A program made the position numbers and the translations under genes. Positions 6,993-15,211 of a stretch of 64,000 bases of DNA are shown one piece after another. The notes under the pieces were generated by a model. That model had not been told where the DNA came from. It was given only the letters and a program-made list of their open reading frames with translations, and did no database searches. The stretch lies in contig NZ_FNVU01000020.1 of the NCBI RefSeq assembly GCF_900107965.1, forward strand, positions 1 to 64,000, written 5' to 3'. How positions within the stretch are numbered: position 1 is the first letter of the stretch; every line of letters starts with the position of its first letter. The DNA is from Actinacidiphila yanglinensis. Lineage in GTDB: Bacteria; Actinomycetota; Actinomycetes; Streptomycetales; Streptomycetaceae.

Positions 6993-8573
6993 ATGGCGAC
7001 GTCCGCCCCGGATCCGGCCCAGGCTCCCGAACCGGACCCGGACCAGGCCCACGCCCCAGCCCCCGCCCAGGCTCCCGACGGCGGGGCGACCATCCGCACC
7101 GACGTGCCGGCGAGACTCGACCGGCTGCCATGGTCGCGCTGGCACTGGATGATCGTGATCGGCCTCGGCACCGTATGGATCCTCGACGGCCTGGAAGTCA
7201 CCATCGTCGGCAACATCGCCGGCCGGCTGTCGGAACCCGGCTCGGGCCTGGCCATCAGCTCGTCGCAGATCACCGGTCTCGCCGCCGCCCTGTACGTGAC
7301 CGGCGCGTGTGTCGGCGCGCTCTTCTTCGGCTGGCTCACCGACCGGTACGGCCGCAAGAAGCTGTTCATGGTCACGCTGGTCGTGTACCTCAGCGCAACG
7401 GCCATGACCGCGCTGTCCTTCGCGCCGTGGTGGTTCTTCCTCTTCCGGTTCCTGACCGGCTTCGGCATCGGCGGCGAGTACGCGGCGATCAACTCCGCGA
7501 TCGACGAGCTGATCCCGTCGAGGTTCCGCGGCCGGGTCGACCTGACCATCAACGGCAGTTACTGGCTCGGCGCGATCGGCGGCGCGCTGCTGTCCATCGT
7601 CGCGCTGAACACGAACATCTTCGCCCAGGACGTGGGCTGGCGGCTCACCTTCGCGCTGGGCGTGGTGCTCGGCCTGGTCATCCTGCTGGTCCGCCGGCAC
7701 GTGCCGGAGAGCCCGCGCTGGCAGTTCATCCACGGCTACGCGGACGAGGCGAACACGCTCGTCGGCGATGTCGAGCAGCGGATCGAGGCCGAGAAGGGCC
7801 GCGAACTGCCGCCCGTCGACCGGGAGATCGCCATCCACCAGCGGGCGAGCATCGGCTTCGGGCTGATCGCCAGGACCGTGTTCGTCAGGTACCCCAAGCG
7901 CGCGGTGCTCGGCCTGTCCCTCTTCATCGGGCAGGCGTTCCTCTACAACGCGATCACCTTCGGCTTCGGCGCGATCCTGATCACCTTCTACCACGTGGAC
8001 TCCGGCCACACCGGGTACTACTTCGCGGTGATCGCGGCCGGCAACCTGGTCGGCGCGGTACTGCTCGGCCCGCTCTTCGACATCCTCGGCCGGCGGATCA
8101 TGATCACCTCGACCTACCTGCTGTCGGGCGTGCTGCTCTTCCTCACCGCCTGGCTCTTCGACCGCGGCTCGCTGAACGCCACGACGCTCACCGCCTGCTG
8201 GTGTGTCGTGCTCTTCTTCGCTTCCGCCGGCGCGAGCAGCGCGTACCTCACCGTCTCCGAGATCTTCCCGATGGAGACCCGTGCGATGGCCATCGCCTTC
8301 TTCTACGCGATCGGTACGGCGGCCGGCGGCATCACCGGCCCGCTGGTCTTCTCCGACCTCACCTCCTCGGGGAAGGTCGGTGACACGGTGCTGGCGTTCA
8401 GCATCGGCGCCGCCCTGATGTGCGCGGGCGGGCTCGTCGCGGGCTTCCTCGCGGTCGACGCGGCGCAGAAGTCGCTGGAGGACATCGCCGAGCCGCTCTC
8501 CTCCGCGGAACCCGCCAAGACGGCTTCCCCCACGGGGAGTTCGGGTCGGCGGCCGTCGCCGGGCCGGGCCTGA
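6993..8573 (+). CDS. MFS transporter (metabolite:H+ symporter type)
   Basis: 526 residues. The ATG at 6993 has a strong GGAGGTGATC site eight bases upstream and is preferred over an earlier in-frame ATG at 6852. Residues 1-35 are a Pro/Ala/Asp-rich cytoplasmic tail, followed by 12 membrane segments. Motifs: WILDGLEVTIVGN in TM1, WLTDRYGRKKLF (loop 2-3 MFS signature), FRFLTGFGIGGEYAAINSAI in TM4 (organic-acid/sugar porter type), and LGRRIMI after TM8. The substrate cannot be assigned; the family includes aromatic acid, niacin and α-ketoacid carriers. Confidence 0.85.
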   Translation: MATSAPDPAQAPEPDPDQAHAPAPAQAPDGGATIRTDVPARLDRLPWSRWHWMIVIGLGTVWILDGLEVTIVGNIAGRLSEPGSGLAISSSQITGLAAALYVTGACVGALFFGWLTDRYGRKKLFMVTLVVYLSATAMTALSFAPWWFFLFRFLTGFGIGGEYAAINSAIDELIPSRFRGRVDLTINGSYWLGAIGGALLSIVALNTNIFAQDVGWRLTFALGVVLGLVILLVRRHVPESPRWQFIHGYADEANTLVGDVEQRIEAEKGRELPPVDREIAIHQRASIGFGLIARTVFVRYPKRAVLGLSLFIGQAFLYNAITFGFGAILITFYHVDSGHTGYYFAVIAAGNLVGAVLLGPLFDILGRRIMITSTYLLSGVLLFLTAWLFDRGSLNATTLTACWCVVLFFASAGASSAYLTVSEIFPMETRAMAIAFFYAIGTAAGGITGPLVFSDLTSSGKVGDTVLAFSIGAALMCAGGLVAGFLAVDAAQKSLEDIAEPLSSAEPAKTASPTGSSGRRPSPGRA

Positions 8574-8607
8574 CCGGTACGGGCCGACGGCCCCCCGACC
8601 GCTCGGT

Positions 8608-8636
8608 CCGGCCGCTGCCCCGTTCGCAGCGGCCGG
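8608..8636. terminator. Bidirectional terminator hairpin
   Basis: Perfect 10-bp stem CCGGCCGCTG (8608-8617) / CAGCGGCCGG (8627-8636) with a 9-base loop, between the convergent MFS and decarboxylase-family genes. Confidence 0.7.
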
Positions 8637-8647
8637 GCCGGCCGGGA

Positions 8648-9085
8648 CTACGCGCCGCCGACCGGCAGCAGCCCCCGCTCGCCGAACACCTTCTTCGCGA
8701 CGAACGTGGCGTTGAGCGCCTTGGGCATTCCGCAGTACACCGCGGAGTGCAGCAGGGCCTCGACGATCTCCTCGGGGGTCAGGCCGACGTTGAGCGAGGC
8801 GTTGATGTGCACGTCCAGCTGCGGCTCGCAGCCGCCGAGCGCGGTGAGCATGCCGAGGGTGACCAACTGGCGGTCGCGCGGGGCCAGGTCGGGGCGCTGG
8901 TAGATCTCGCCGAAGGCCCACGAGACCACCTGGTTGCCGAGTTCGGGGGAGATGTCGGCGAGCGAGTCCACCACCTTGCGGCCGCTCTCGCCGTCGATCC
9001 GCGAGAGCACCTCCATCCCGCGCGCGAAGCGCTCCTCGCGGGTCTCCGCCGAGGTGCCGGCTGCGGTCGGGCTGTCGTGGTCCAT
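8648..9085 (-). CDS. Carboxymuconolactone decarboxylase family protein
   Basis: 145 residues from ATG 9085 with GGAGC four bases upstream (a longer frame starting at 9136 lacks a ribosome site). The CMD fold signature is clear: FGEIYQRPDLAPRDRQLVTLGML, ALGGCEPQLDVHINASLNVGLTPEEIVEALLHSAVYCGMPKA (given here as separate motifs). Homologues include PcaC and AhpD-like proteins; the single Cys in HSAVYCG rather than a CxxC pair argues against a thiol peroxidase role. No protocatechuate genes are nearby, so the substrate is unknown. Confidence 0.85.
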   Translation of the reverse strand: MDHDSPTAAGTSAETREERFARGMEVLSRIDGESGRKVVDSLADISPELGNQVVSWAFGEIYQRPDLAPRDRQLVTLGMLTALGGCEPQLDVHINASLNVGLTPEEIVEALLHSAVYCGMPKALNATFVAKKVFGERGLLPVGGA

Positions 9086-9206
9086 GGTGCTCCGTTCCTG
9101 GTGGGCGTGAGCAGAACGGTAGGACCTGGAGTGCACTCGAAGGCAAGCGGGAACGTACAGCGGCCGCGGCCCGGAGGAGGGGAAGTCCCGGGCCGCTGCC
9201 GCCGTG

Positions 9207-9232
9207 CCGCGTGGGGAGGGGGAGCCACGCGG
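9207..9232 (-). terminator. Terminator hairpin after the sigma factor gene
   Basis: Perfect 8-bp stem CCGCGTGG (9207-9214) / CCACGCGG (9225-9232) with a 10-base loop, about 30 bp beyond the sigma factor stop on the minus strand. Confidence 0.6.
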
Positions 9233-9262
9233 CCGTTCCGCGGGTGGTTCAGGGGGAGGCGC

Positions 9263-10168
9263 TCACCGCTCGGTGAGCAGCCCCGCGCGCAGCTTCGCCA
9301 GGATGCGGCTGAGCAGCCGCGACACGTGCATCTGCGAGTAGCCCATCGCCTCACCGATCTGGGACTGGGTCATCTCCTCGCCGAAGCGCATCTGGAGGAG
9401 CCGGCGGTCGCGCTCGGACAACCGGCCGATCAGCGGGGCCAGGCTGCCGAGGTTCTCCACGAGTTCCAGGGACGGGTCGCACGCGCCCAGGCACTCGGCC
9501 AGGGTGCGGCCCTCGCCGTCGGGGCCGACGTCGGCATCCGACCACGGCACGTCCAGGGAGCCCGCGGTGTAGCCGTTGGCGGCGACCAGGCCCTCCAGCA
9601 CGTCGCTCTCGGCGAGGTCGAGATAGGAGGCCAGTTCGGGCACCGTCGGGTCGCGATCGAGCAGCACCGACAGGTGTTCCTTGGCCTTGCTCAACTCGAC
9701 CCGCAGCTCCTGGAGCCGGCGCGGCACGTGCACCGCCCACGAGGTGTCGCGGAAGAACCGCTTCATCTCGCCGACGATGTACGGGATCGCGAAGGTGGTG
9801 AACTCCGTCTCCCGGGACAGGTCGAACCGGTCGATCGCCTTGATCAGCCCGATCGTGCCGACCTGGACGATCTCCTCGCGGTCGGTGGCCGGCCGGTTGC
9901 GGTAGCGGCCGGCGACGAAGTGCACCAGCGCCAGGTTCATCTCGATCAGGGTGTTGCGGGCGTAACTGTGGGCGTGGGTGCCCTCCTCCAGTACCTGGAG
10001 GCGGTCGAAGAAGAGCCGCGAGAGCACCCGGGCGTCCTGCGGCGCGACGGACGCCGCGTCGTCGATCCACGGCAGCCCGCCGATGGCCTGGTGTTGCGGC
10101 GCGCCGGTCGGCCCGACGGTCGTTGCGGTCCCGTACGTGCTGCTCGACTGCTGCATCTCTGCTGTCAC
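9263..10168 (-). CDS. SigB/SigF-family RNA polymerase sigma factor
   Basis: About 301 residues. Region 2: RNTLIEMNLALVHFVAGRY, EEIVQVGTIGLIKAIDRFD, FTTFAIPYIVGEMKRFFRD (shown as separate motifs). Region 3: WAVHVPRRLQELRVEL. Region 4: LSERDRRLLQMRFGEEMTQSQIGEAMGYSQMHVSRLLSRIL. This is the Bacillus SigB / streptomycete SigF-SigB-SigG stress and differentiation type. The GTG at 10168 has GAGG seven bases upstream and is preferred; a second GTG at 10183 would add five residues. No anti-sigma or anti-anti-sigma gene is adjacent, so control must come from elsewhere. Confidence 0.9.
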   Translation of the reverse strand: MTAEMQQSSSTYGTATTVGPTGAPQHQAIGGLPWIDDAASVAPQDARVLSRLFFDRLQVLEEGTHAHSYARNTLIEMNLALVHFVAGRYRNRPATDREEIVQVGTIGLIKAIDRFDLSRETEFTTFAIPYIVGEMKRFFRDTSWAVHVPRRLQELRVELSKAKEHLSVLLDRDPTVPELASYLDLAESDVLEGLVAANGYTAGSLDVPWSDADVGPDGEGRTLAECLGACDPSLELVENLGSLAPLIGRLSERDRRLLQMRFGEEMTQSQIGEAMGYSQMHVSRLLSRILAKLRAGLLTER

Positions 10169-10302
10169 GTCATCGCCTCGCACTCCAAGGACGGTTCGAC
10201 GCGCTCCTGCCCCCCAACTCCCGGGGTATTCCTCCGTCTTCCGTCTTCGCCGCGCGCAATCCCGCCGTACGGAGATCCGCCGGGCGGAATCCCGGCGGGC
10301 AG

Positions 10303-10337
10303 AAAAACGCCGTACCCCCCGGATCGGGAGGTACGGC
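10303..10337 (-). terminator. Rho-independent terminator with T-tract after the mini-peptide gene
   Basis: The arms GGTACGGC and GCCGTACC (10309-10316 and 10330-10337), extended by GGG/CCC inside, form a hairpin. On the minus strand it is followed directly by five T residues (10303-10307). It lies 15 bp after the stop of the 30-residue ORF and defines the end of the GNAT operon. A T-tract is rare in this window, which makes the signal stronger. Confidence 0.75.
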
Positions 10338-10351
10338 AGGTGAGGAGCGGG

Positions 10352-10444
10352 TCATGCCTTGGGGCCGCGCTCCGGGGCGGGCCGGCCTTGACCGGGTTCG
10401 GTGGTGCAGCCACCTTTGCGGCAGTTCACGTCGGGGCAGGACAT
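10352..10444 (-). CDS. 30-residue Cys-containing peptide gene coupled to the GNAT gene
   Basis: ATG at 10444, TGA at 10352. The ribosome site GAGGTGA (10451-10457) has ideal spacing of six bases and overlaps the stop of the upstream acetyltransferase gene (ATGAGGTGA), so translation is probably coupled. The N-terminal half holds three Cys in C-x4-C-x4-C spacing (CPDVNCRKGGC); the C-terminal half is Pro/Gly/Arg-rich (GQGRPAPERGPKA). It is followed by a good terminator. No family recognised. It could be a ribosomally made, modified peptide precursor, a small metal-binding protein, or a non-functional coupled ORF; only the expression signals are strong. Confidence 0.6.
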   Translation of the reverse strand: MSCPDVNCRKGGCTTEPGQGRPAPERGPKA

Positions 10445-10450
10445 CTCGGA

Positions 10451-11011
10451 TCACCTCATTTCTGCCAGGTCGTCGGGCACACAGTCCAGGAACAGCTTGT
10501 CGACCCGCCGGCCGCGCCACAGCGCGGCGCTGCGCAGCCGTCCGGCGGTGTGGAAGCCGGCCTTGAGGTAGGCGTTGACCGCCGCGGTGTGCGGCGCCAG
10601 TACCTCCAGCCACACCGCGCTCAAAGATGCGATGGTGAACGCCCAGTCGAGAGTGAGTGCGGTCGCTTCGGTCGCGTAGCCCCGGCCGCGGTGCTCCGGG
10701 GCGATCACGAGGGTGAGTTCGGCGGTGTTCGCCGCCTGGTCGACGTTGAGCGCGGTGGTGCCGACCGGCACCGTGCCCTCGGTGGTGACCACTTCGAAGA
10801 GCTGGTAGTGCTTCGAGGTGTGACTGCTCAGGAAGCGGGCCTGGAACACTTCCCAGGACACCGGCCAGCGGGCACCGAAGCCGACGACGGTCGCCGGGTC
10901 GGTCTCCCACCGGTGGTAGTCCTGCATCATCTCCTCCCTCGCCAGTGCCAGTGCCAACCGCGCTCCGACGCGCAGCGGCAGAGGTGCGGGGGACTGGGGA
11001 ATGGTCATCAC
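10451..11011 (-). CDS. GNAT family N-acetyltransferase
   Basis: 186 residues. Starts are GTG 11011 or the adjacent ATG 11008; GGGAGACGAG lies just upstream. The acetyl-CoA-binding motif is LTLVIAPEHRGRGYATEATAL (R/Q-x-x-G-x-A/G at HRGRGYA), followed by VWLEVLAPHTAAVNAYLKAGF typical of RimJ/RimL-like GNAT enzymes. It is the first gene of a two-gene operon with the 30-residue peptide, which makes that peptide a possible substrate; this is inference. Other possibilities are ribosomal protein or antibiotic acetylation. Confidence 0.85.
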   Translation of the reverse strand: MMTIPQSPAPLPLRVGARLALALAREEMMQDYHRWETDPATVVGFGARWPVSWEVFQARFLSSHTSKHYQLFEVVTTEGTVPVGTTALNVDQAANTAELTLVIAPEHRGRGYATEATALTLDWAFTIASLSAVWLEVLAPHTAAVNAYLKAGFHTAGRLRSAALWRGRRVDKLFLDCVPDDLAEMR

Positions 11012-11427
11012 GTCTCGTCTCCCATACGTGTGCCCGGGGCGGGGGTGGTGCAGCCGTCAATAAAGCGTCATTCCGTTTCGGGTGCGGCGGGACGGGATCC
11101 GCGGTATTGGCCCGGGCGCACCGGGGTTGTGCTTGCCTGTGCACACGTCCCATCCGAACCATGAGTGCGCCGGCGCCCCATTGGTCAGTAAACGACCCTT
11201 CCGGTGACTGCGAGCGGTCATGACCGGCAAACGGGTGGCAACCAGGGGCAACGGGCGACAACCGTCGGCAACGAGCCGATCGTGGCCGAATACGGTGCAA
11301 CCGAAACGGGCCTCCGGAGCGTCACCGTCCCTTCCGCGCAGGTCGCGGAACCGGTCCGGGCCGCCGTGATAGCCGCGCCCCGAACCGGGGAAGGCAAGGA
11401 GCACGATTGCCAACGGTGGAGGTTCCC
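11012..11427. other. 416-bp intergenic region with phased GGCAAC repeats
   Basis: This gap separates the leftward GNAT operon from rightward glgM. It contains an AT-richer patch near 11057-11075 and the repeat array at 11226-11272 (listed separately). I saw no convincing small ORF and no clear -35/-10 pair; the GNAT and glgM promoters must both lie here. Confidence 0.6.
11226..11272. repeat. Helically phased direct repeats (GGCAAC) upstream of glgM
   Basis: Copies are GGCAAA at 11226, GGCAAC at 11237, GGCAAC at 11247, GACAAC at 11257 and GGCAAC at 11267, so the last four are spaced exactly 10 bp. A further TGCAAC occurs at 11296. Such spacing puts every copy on the same DNA face, as for cooperative activators. 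No known family consensus was matched. Confidence 0.5.
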
Positions 11428-12600
11428 ATGAAGGTCGCCCTGCTGACCCGGGAGTATCCCCCGGACGTCTACGGCGGTGCTGGCGTGCACGTCGAGTTCC
11501 TGGCCCGGGAGCTTCGCGCCCTGCTCGACCTCGAAGTCCACTGCTGGGGCGAGGGCAGCGGCTCCGGCGTCGTACGCCACCGTCCTGCCGCCGCCTTCGA
11601 CGGCACCAACGACGCGCTGCGCACCTTCGCCGTCGACCTGCAGATGACCGCCGCCCTCCAGGGCCGCGACCTGGTGCACTCCCACACCTGGTACGCCAAC
11701 CTCGCCGGGCACCTCGGCAAGCTGCTCTACGGCATCCCGCACGTGCTGACCGCGCACTCCCTCGAACCCCTGCGTCCCTGGAAGGCCGAGCAACTCGGCG
11801 GCGGCTACGCGCTGTCGAGCTGGGCCGAGCGCACCGCGATGGAGTCCGCCGACGCCGTCGTCGCCGTCTCCGACGGCATGCGCGGCGACATCCTCTCCTG
11901 CTACCCGGAGCTCCATCCGGACCGGGTCCACGTGGTGCGCAACGGCATCGACACCACCACCTACCGCGCCGACCCGCGCACCGACGCCCTCTCCCGCGCG
12001 GGCATCGACCCGAACCGCCCCTACGTGCTGTTCGTCGGCCGGATCACCCGGCAGAAGGGCGTCCCGCACCTGCTGCGCGCCGCCCGCGCCATCGACCCGT
12101 CCGCGCAGCTCGTGCTGTGTGCCGGCGCCCCCGACACCCCGGCACTGGACCGGGAGTTCAGGGCGCTGTTCGACGAGCTCAGCTCGGTGCGGGACGGCGT
12201 GCACTGGATACCCGCGATGCTGCCGCGTCCCGCCGTGGTGCAACTGCTCACCCATGCCGCGGTGTTCGTGTGCCCGTCGGTGTACGAGCCGCTGGGCATC
12301 GTCAACCTGGAGGCGATGGCGTGCGGCACCGCCGTCGTCGCGTCCGCGGTCGGCGGCATCCCCGAGGTCGTGGACGACGGCGTCACCGGGCTGCTGGTGC
12401 CCTACCGGGAAGGCCACGCCGAGGAGTTCGAGGCCGGGCTCGCCCGGGCGCTGGACCGCGTGCTCGCCGATCCCGCCGCGGCGGCGCGGATGGGCGAGGA
12501 GGGCCGGCGGCGCGCGGTCAGCGAGTTCGGCTGGGACACCGTCGCCCGCCGCACCGCCGACCTGTACGGGACCGTGCTCACGTCCGGCGCCGCCCCGTAG
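11428..12600 (+). CDS. glgM: Actinobacterial GT4 glycogen synthase / α-maltose-1-phosphate synthase
   Basis: 390 residues. ATG 11428 follows GGTGGAGG with five-base spacing; the TTG at 11407 is not needed. The N-terminal KVALLTREYPPDVYGGAGVH loop, VVRNGIDTTTY, YVLFVGRITRQKGVPHLL and SVYEPLGIVNLEAMACGTAVVAS (E-x7-E catalytic pair) are GT4 glycosyltransferase motifs. The actinobacterial enzymes formerly called GlgA are now known, in mycobacteria, to make α-maltose-1-phosphate from ADP-glucose and glucose-1-phosphate (GlgM), feeding the GlgE route. The following glgC supplies ADP-glucose. Confidence 0.9.
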   Translation: MKVALLTREYPPDVYGGAGVHVEFLARELRALLDLEVHCWGEGSGSGVVRHRPAAAFDGTNDALRTFAVDLQMTAALQGRDLVHSHTWYANLAGHLGKLLYGIPHVLTAHSLEPLRPWKAEQLGGGYALSSWAERTAMESADAVVAVSDGMRGDILSCYPELHPDRVHVVRNGIDTTTYRADPRTDALSRAGIDPNRPYVLFVGRITRQKGVPHLLRAARAIDPSAQLVLCAGAPDTPALDREFRALFDELSSVRDGVHWIPAMLPRPAVVQLLTHAAVFVCPSVYEPLGIVNLEAMACGTAVVASAVGGIPEVVDDGVTGLLVPYREGHAEEFEAGLARALDRVLADPAAAARMGEEGRRRAVSEFGWDTVARRTADLYGTVLTSGAAP

Positions 12601-12767
12601 GACGGCCCCGACACCAGCAGCGGGCCCGGCGCCGTCACGCGCACCGGCGCCGTCATCCCAGCGTGGCAGGAAAGAACCCGCGCGACCTCGCACCGGCCGC
12701 GAAGGCAGCGGTGCGTGGGCGCGCGGGCAGGCAGGGAACCGACTCATCACGACACAAGGGGGCCTCG

Positions 12768-13988
12768 ATGCGCGGTGGCGGACCTTCGGTCCTGGGCATA
12801 GTGCTGGCCGGCGGCGCGGGGAAGCGGCTGATGCCGCTCACCGCCGACCGGGCGAAACCGGCGGTGACCTTCGGCGGGACCTACCGGCTGGTCGACTTCG
12901 TGCTGTCCAGCCTGGTCAACGGCGGGATCCTGCGGATCTGCGTGCTGACCCAGTACAAGTCGCACAGTCTCGACCGGCACGTCACGACGACCTGGAGGAT
13001 GTCCAGCCTGCTGGGCAACTACGTGACGCCGGTGCCCGCCCAGCAGCGACTCGGGCCGCGCTGGTACCTCGGCAGCGCCGACGCGATCCTTCAGTCGCTC
13101 AACCTCATCCACGACGAACAGCCGGACTACGTCGCCGTGTTCGGCGCCGACCACGTCTACCGGATGGACCCGCGGCAGATGCTGGACCAGCACGTCGAGC
13201 ACGGCGCCGGGGTCACCGTGGCGGGCATCAAGGTGCCCAGGGCCGACGCCTCCGGGTTCGGCGTGATCACCCCCGGCGCCGACGGCATCACGGTGGAGCG
13301 CTTCCTGGAGAAGCCGGCCGACCCGCCCGGCCTGCCGGACGACCCGGGGCACGTCTTCGCCTCGATGGGCAACTACATGTTCACCACCAAGGCGTTGCTG
13401 GAAGCGCTGCACGAGGACGCCGAGGACCCGCAGTCCGTGCACGACATGGGCGGCAGCATCCTGCCCCGGATCACCGCGCAGGGCGCCGCGCACGTCTACG
13501 ACTTCGACGCCAACCACGTGCCCGGCGAGACCTCCCGGGTGCACGGCTACTGGCGGGACGTCGGCACCCTGGACGCCTACTACGACGCCCACATGGACCT
13601 GGTCTCCGACCGGCCCGCCTTCAGCCTGTACAACCGCGACTGGCCCATCCACACCAACCCCGGCTCGCTGCCGCCCGCGAAGATCGGCAACGGCGGCATC
13701 GTGGGGGAGTCGGTGATCAGCCCGGGATGCGTCGTCCGCGGCCAGGTCACCTGCTCGGTGCTGTCGCCCGGTGTGATCGTCGACTCCGGTGCCGTGGTGC
13801 AGGGTTCGGTGCTGCACCACGGCGTGCGCGTCGGCCGGGGCGCCATCGTGCGCGGCGCGATCCTCGACAAGAACGTCGACGTGCCGCCGGGTGCCACCGT
13901 CGGCGTCAACCCCGAGCGCGACCGCGAGCTCTACACCGTCTCCGAGGCGGGCGTGATCGCCCTCGGCAAGGGCAGCAGGGTCGGCTGA
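12768..13988 (+). CDS. glgC: Glucose-1-phosphate adenylyltransferase
   Basis: 406 residues from ATG 12768 (AAGGGGGC upstream). The nucleotidyltransferase motif LAGGAGKRLMPLTADRAKPA, the FGADHVYRMD metal site, ERFLEKPADPP and YWRDVGTLDAYYDAH are ADP-glucose pyrophosphorylase hallmarks. The C-terminal third (from about 300) is a left-handed β-helix of hexapeptide repeats (VISPGCVVRGQV, SVLSPGVIVDSGAVV). It makes ADP-glucose, the donor for the GT4 synthase encoded 167 bp upstream. Confidence 0.95.
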   Translation: MRGGGPSVLGIVLAGGAGKRLMPLTADRAKPAVTFGGTYRLVDFVLSSLVNGGILRICVLTQYKSHSLDRHVTTTWRMSSLLGNYVTPVPAQQRLGPRWYLGSADAILQSLNLIHDEQPDYVAVFGADHVYRMDPRQMLDQHVEHGAGVTVAGIKVPRADASGFGVITPGADGITVERFLEKPADPPGLPDDPGHVFASMGNYMFTTKALLEALHEDAEDPQSVHDMGGSILPRITAQGAAHVYDFDANHVPGETSRVHGYWRDVGTLDAYYDAHMDLVSDRPAFSLYNRDWPIHTNPGSLPPAKIGNGGIVGESVISPGCVVRGQVTCSVLSPGVIVDSGAVVQGSVLHHGVRVGRGAIVRGAILDKNVDVPPGATVGVNPERDRELYTVSEAGVIALGKGSRVG

Positions 13989-14017
13989 GCGGCGGGCGGC
14001 GGCGCCGAAGCGTCGGT

Positions 14018-14062
14018 TGAGTGGTACGGCGGTACGGCGGTGCTGAACCGCCGTACCGCTCA
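14018..14062 (+). terminator. Terminator hairpin after glgC
   Basis: A 16-bp stem with one mismatch, TGAGTGGTACGGCGGT (14018-14033) / ACCGCCGTACCGCTCA (14047-14062), 13-base loop, between convergent glgC and the aldo/keto reductase gene. Confidence 0.75.
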
Positions 14063-14097
14063 GCCGCCGAGGTGCCGTGGTCCGGCCGACCCCCGGG

Positions 14098-14940
14098 TCA
14101 CGGCACCCAGTTGAACGTGTCCGGGTCCGGGCCGATGCGCTCGCCGCGGTCCAGTGCGGTGATCTGGGCCATGTCGTCGCGGGTCAGCTCGAAGTCGAAG
14201 AGCCGGATGTTCTCCTCGACGCGCGAGCGCGTCACCGACTTGGGGAAGACGATGTCGCCGCGCTGGATGTGCCAGCGCAGCGTCACCTGCGCCGGGGTGC
14301 GCTCCACCCGCGTGGCGATCGCCTTGATGACCGCGTTGTCGAGCACCTTGCCCTGGGCGATCGGGGACCACGCCTCGGTGGCGATGCCGTGGTCGGCGCC
14401 GAACGCGCGCAGCTCGTCCTGGGCGAGGTAGGGGTGCACCTCGATCTGGTTGACCGCGGGCACCACCGAGGTCTCCTGGAAGAGCCGGTCGAGGTGGCCG
14501 ATCTGGAAGTTGGAGACACCGATCGCCTTGACCCGGCCGGACCGGTAGATCTCCTCCATCGCCCGCCACGTCTCGGTGTAGTCGCCGACCGCCGGCATCG
14601 GCCAGTGCACGAGGAAGAGGTCGAGGTACTCCATCGCCAGGTCGCCCAGGCTCCGGGAGAACGCGGCGAGCGCGTCACCGTAGGCGTGGTAGCCGTTGTT
14701 GAGCTTGCTGGTGACGAAGACGTCGGACCGGTCGAGGCCCGACGCGCGCAGCGCCCGGCCGACCTCCTTCTCGTTGCCGTACATCTCGGCGGTGTCGATG
14801 TGCCGGTAGCCGGTCTCCAGCGCGGCGAGCACCGCCGCCTCGGTGTCCTTCGGATCGATCTGGAAGACCCCGAAGCCGAGCTGCGGGATCGCCACACCGT
14901 TGTTGAGCGTGATGTCGGGGATCGTGGGCGCTGAGGTCAT
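14098..14940 (-). CDS. Aldo/keto reductase
   Basis: 280 residues from ATG 14940. The catalytic tetrad of the AKR superfamily is visible: Asp and Tyr in HIDTAEMYGNE, Lys in VTSKLNN and His in LVHWPMP. The NADPH-binding C-terminal region has FPKSVTRSRVEENIRLFDF. Closest in style to 2,5-diketo-D-gluconate reductase-like AKR5 enzymes of actinomycetes. It is a cytosolic NADPH-dependent carbonyl reductase; the substrate is not evident. The neighbour is a divergently transcribed phosphatase, so context adds little. Confidence 0.92.
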   Translation of the reverse strand: MTSAPTIPDITLNNGVAIPQLGFGVFQIDPKDTEAAVLAALETGYRHIDTAEMYGNEKEVGRALRASGLDRSDVFVTSKLNNGYHAYGDALAAFSRSLGDLAMEYLDLFLVHWPMPAVGDYTETWRAMEEIYRSGRVKAIGVSNFQIGHLDRLFQETSVVPAVNQIEVHPYLAQDELRAFGADHGIATEAWSPIAQGKVLDNAVIKAIATRVERTPAQVTLRWHIQRGDIVFPKSVTRSRVEENIRLFDFELTRDDMAQITALDRGERIGPDPDTFNWVP

Positions 14941-15211
14941 GGGCGCGACTTCCTTGCGTGGTCGGCTGTGTGCACTCTGCTCTTCGGTTGCCCCCGTGGG
15001 CCGCCGTTCCGCCCGCCGCGGTCGCCGGGCCGGCCCCGCTTCCACCGTAGCCGTCGCGGCGGTCCGCGGCCTTCGGGCGGGGGCGGGAAGGATGCGGGGA
15101 GGACGCGGGGAGGACATGGGGAAACGCTCGCCCGAGCGCCCGACCGGTCACCTGTGCGAAAACCGGCTCCTTCGACGCGCCTGGCGGGCCGGGGCGCGCG
15201 ATGATCGGAGG

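Noticed and set aside
10165..10413. 82-codon minus-strand frame between the sigma factor and the GNAT gene
   Set aside because: It lacks a ribosome site, overlaps the terminator and the better-supported 30-residue ORF in another frame.
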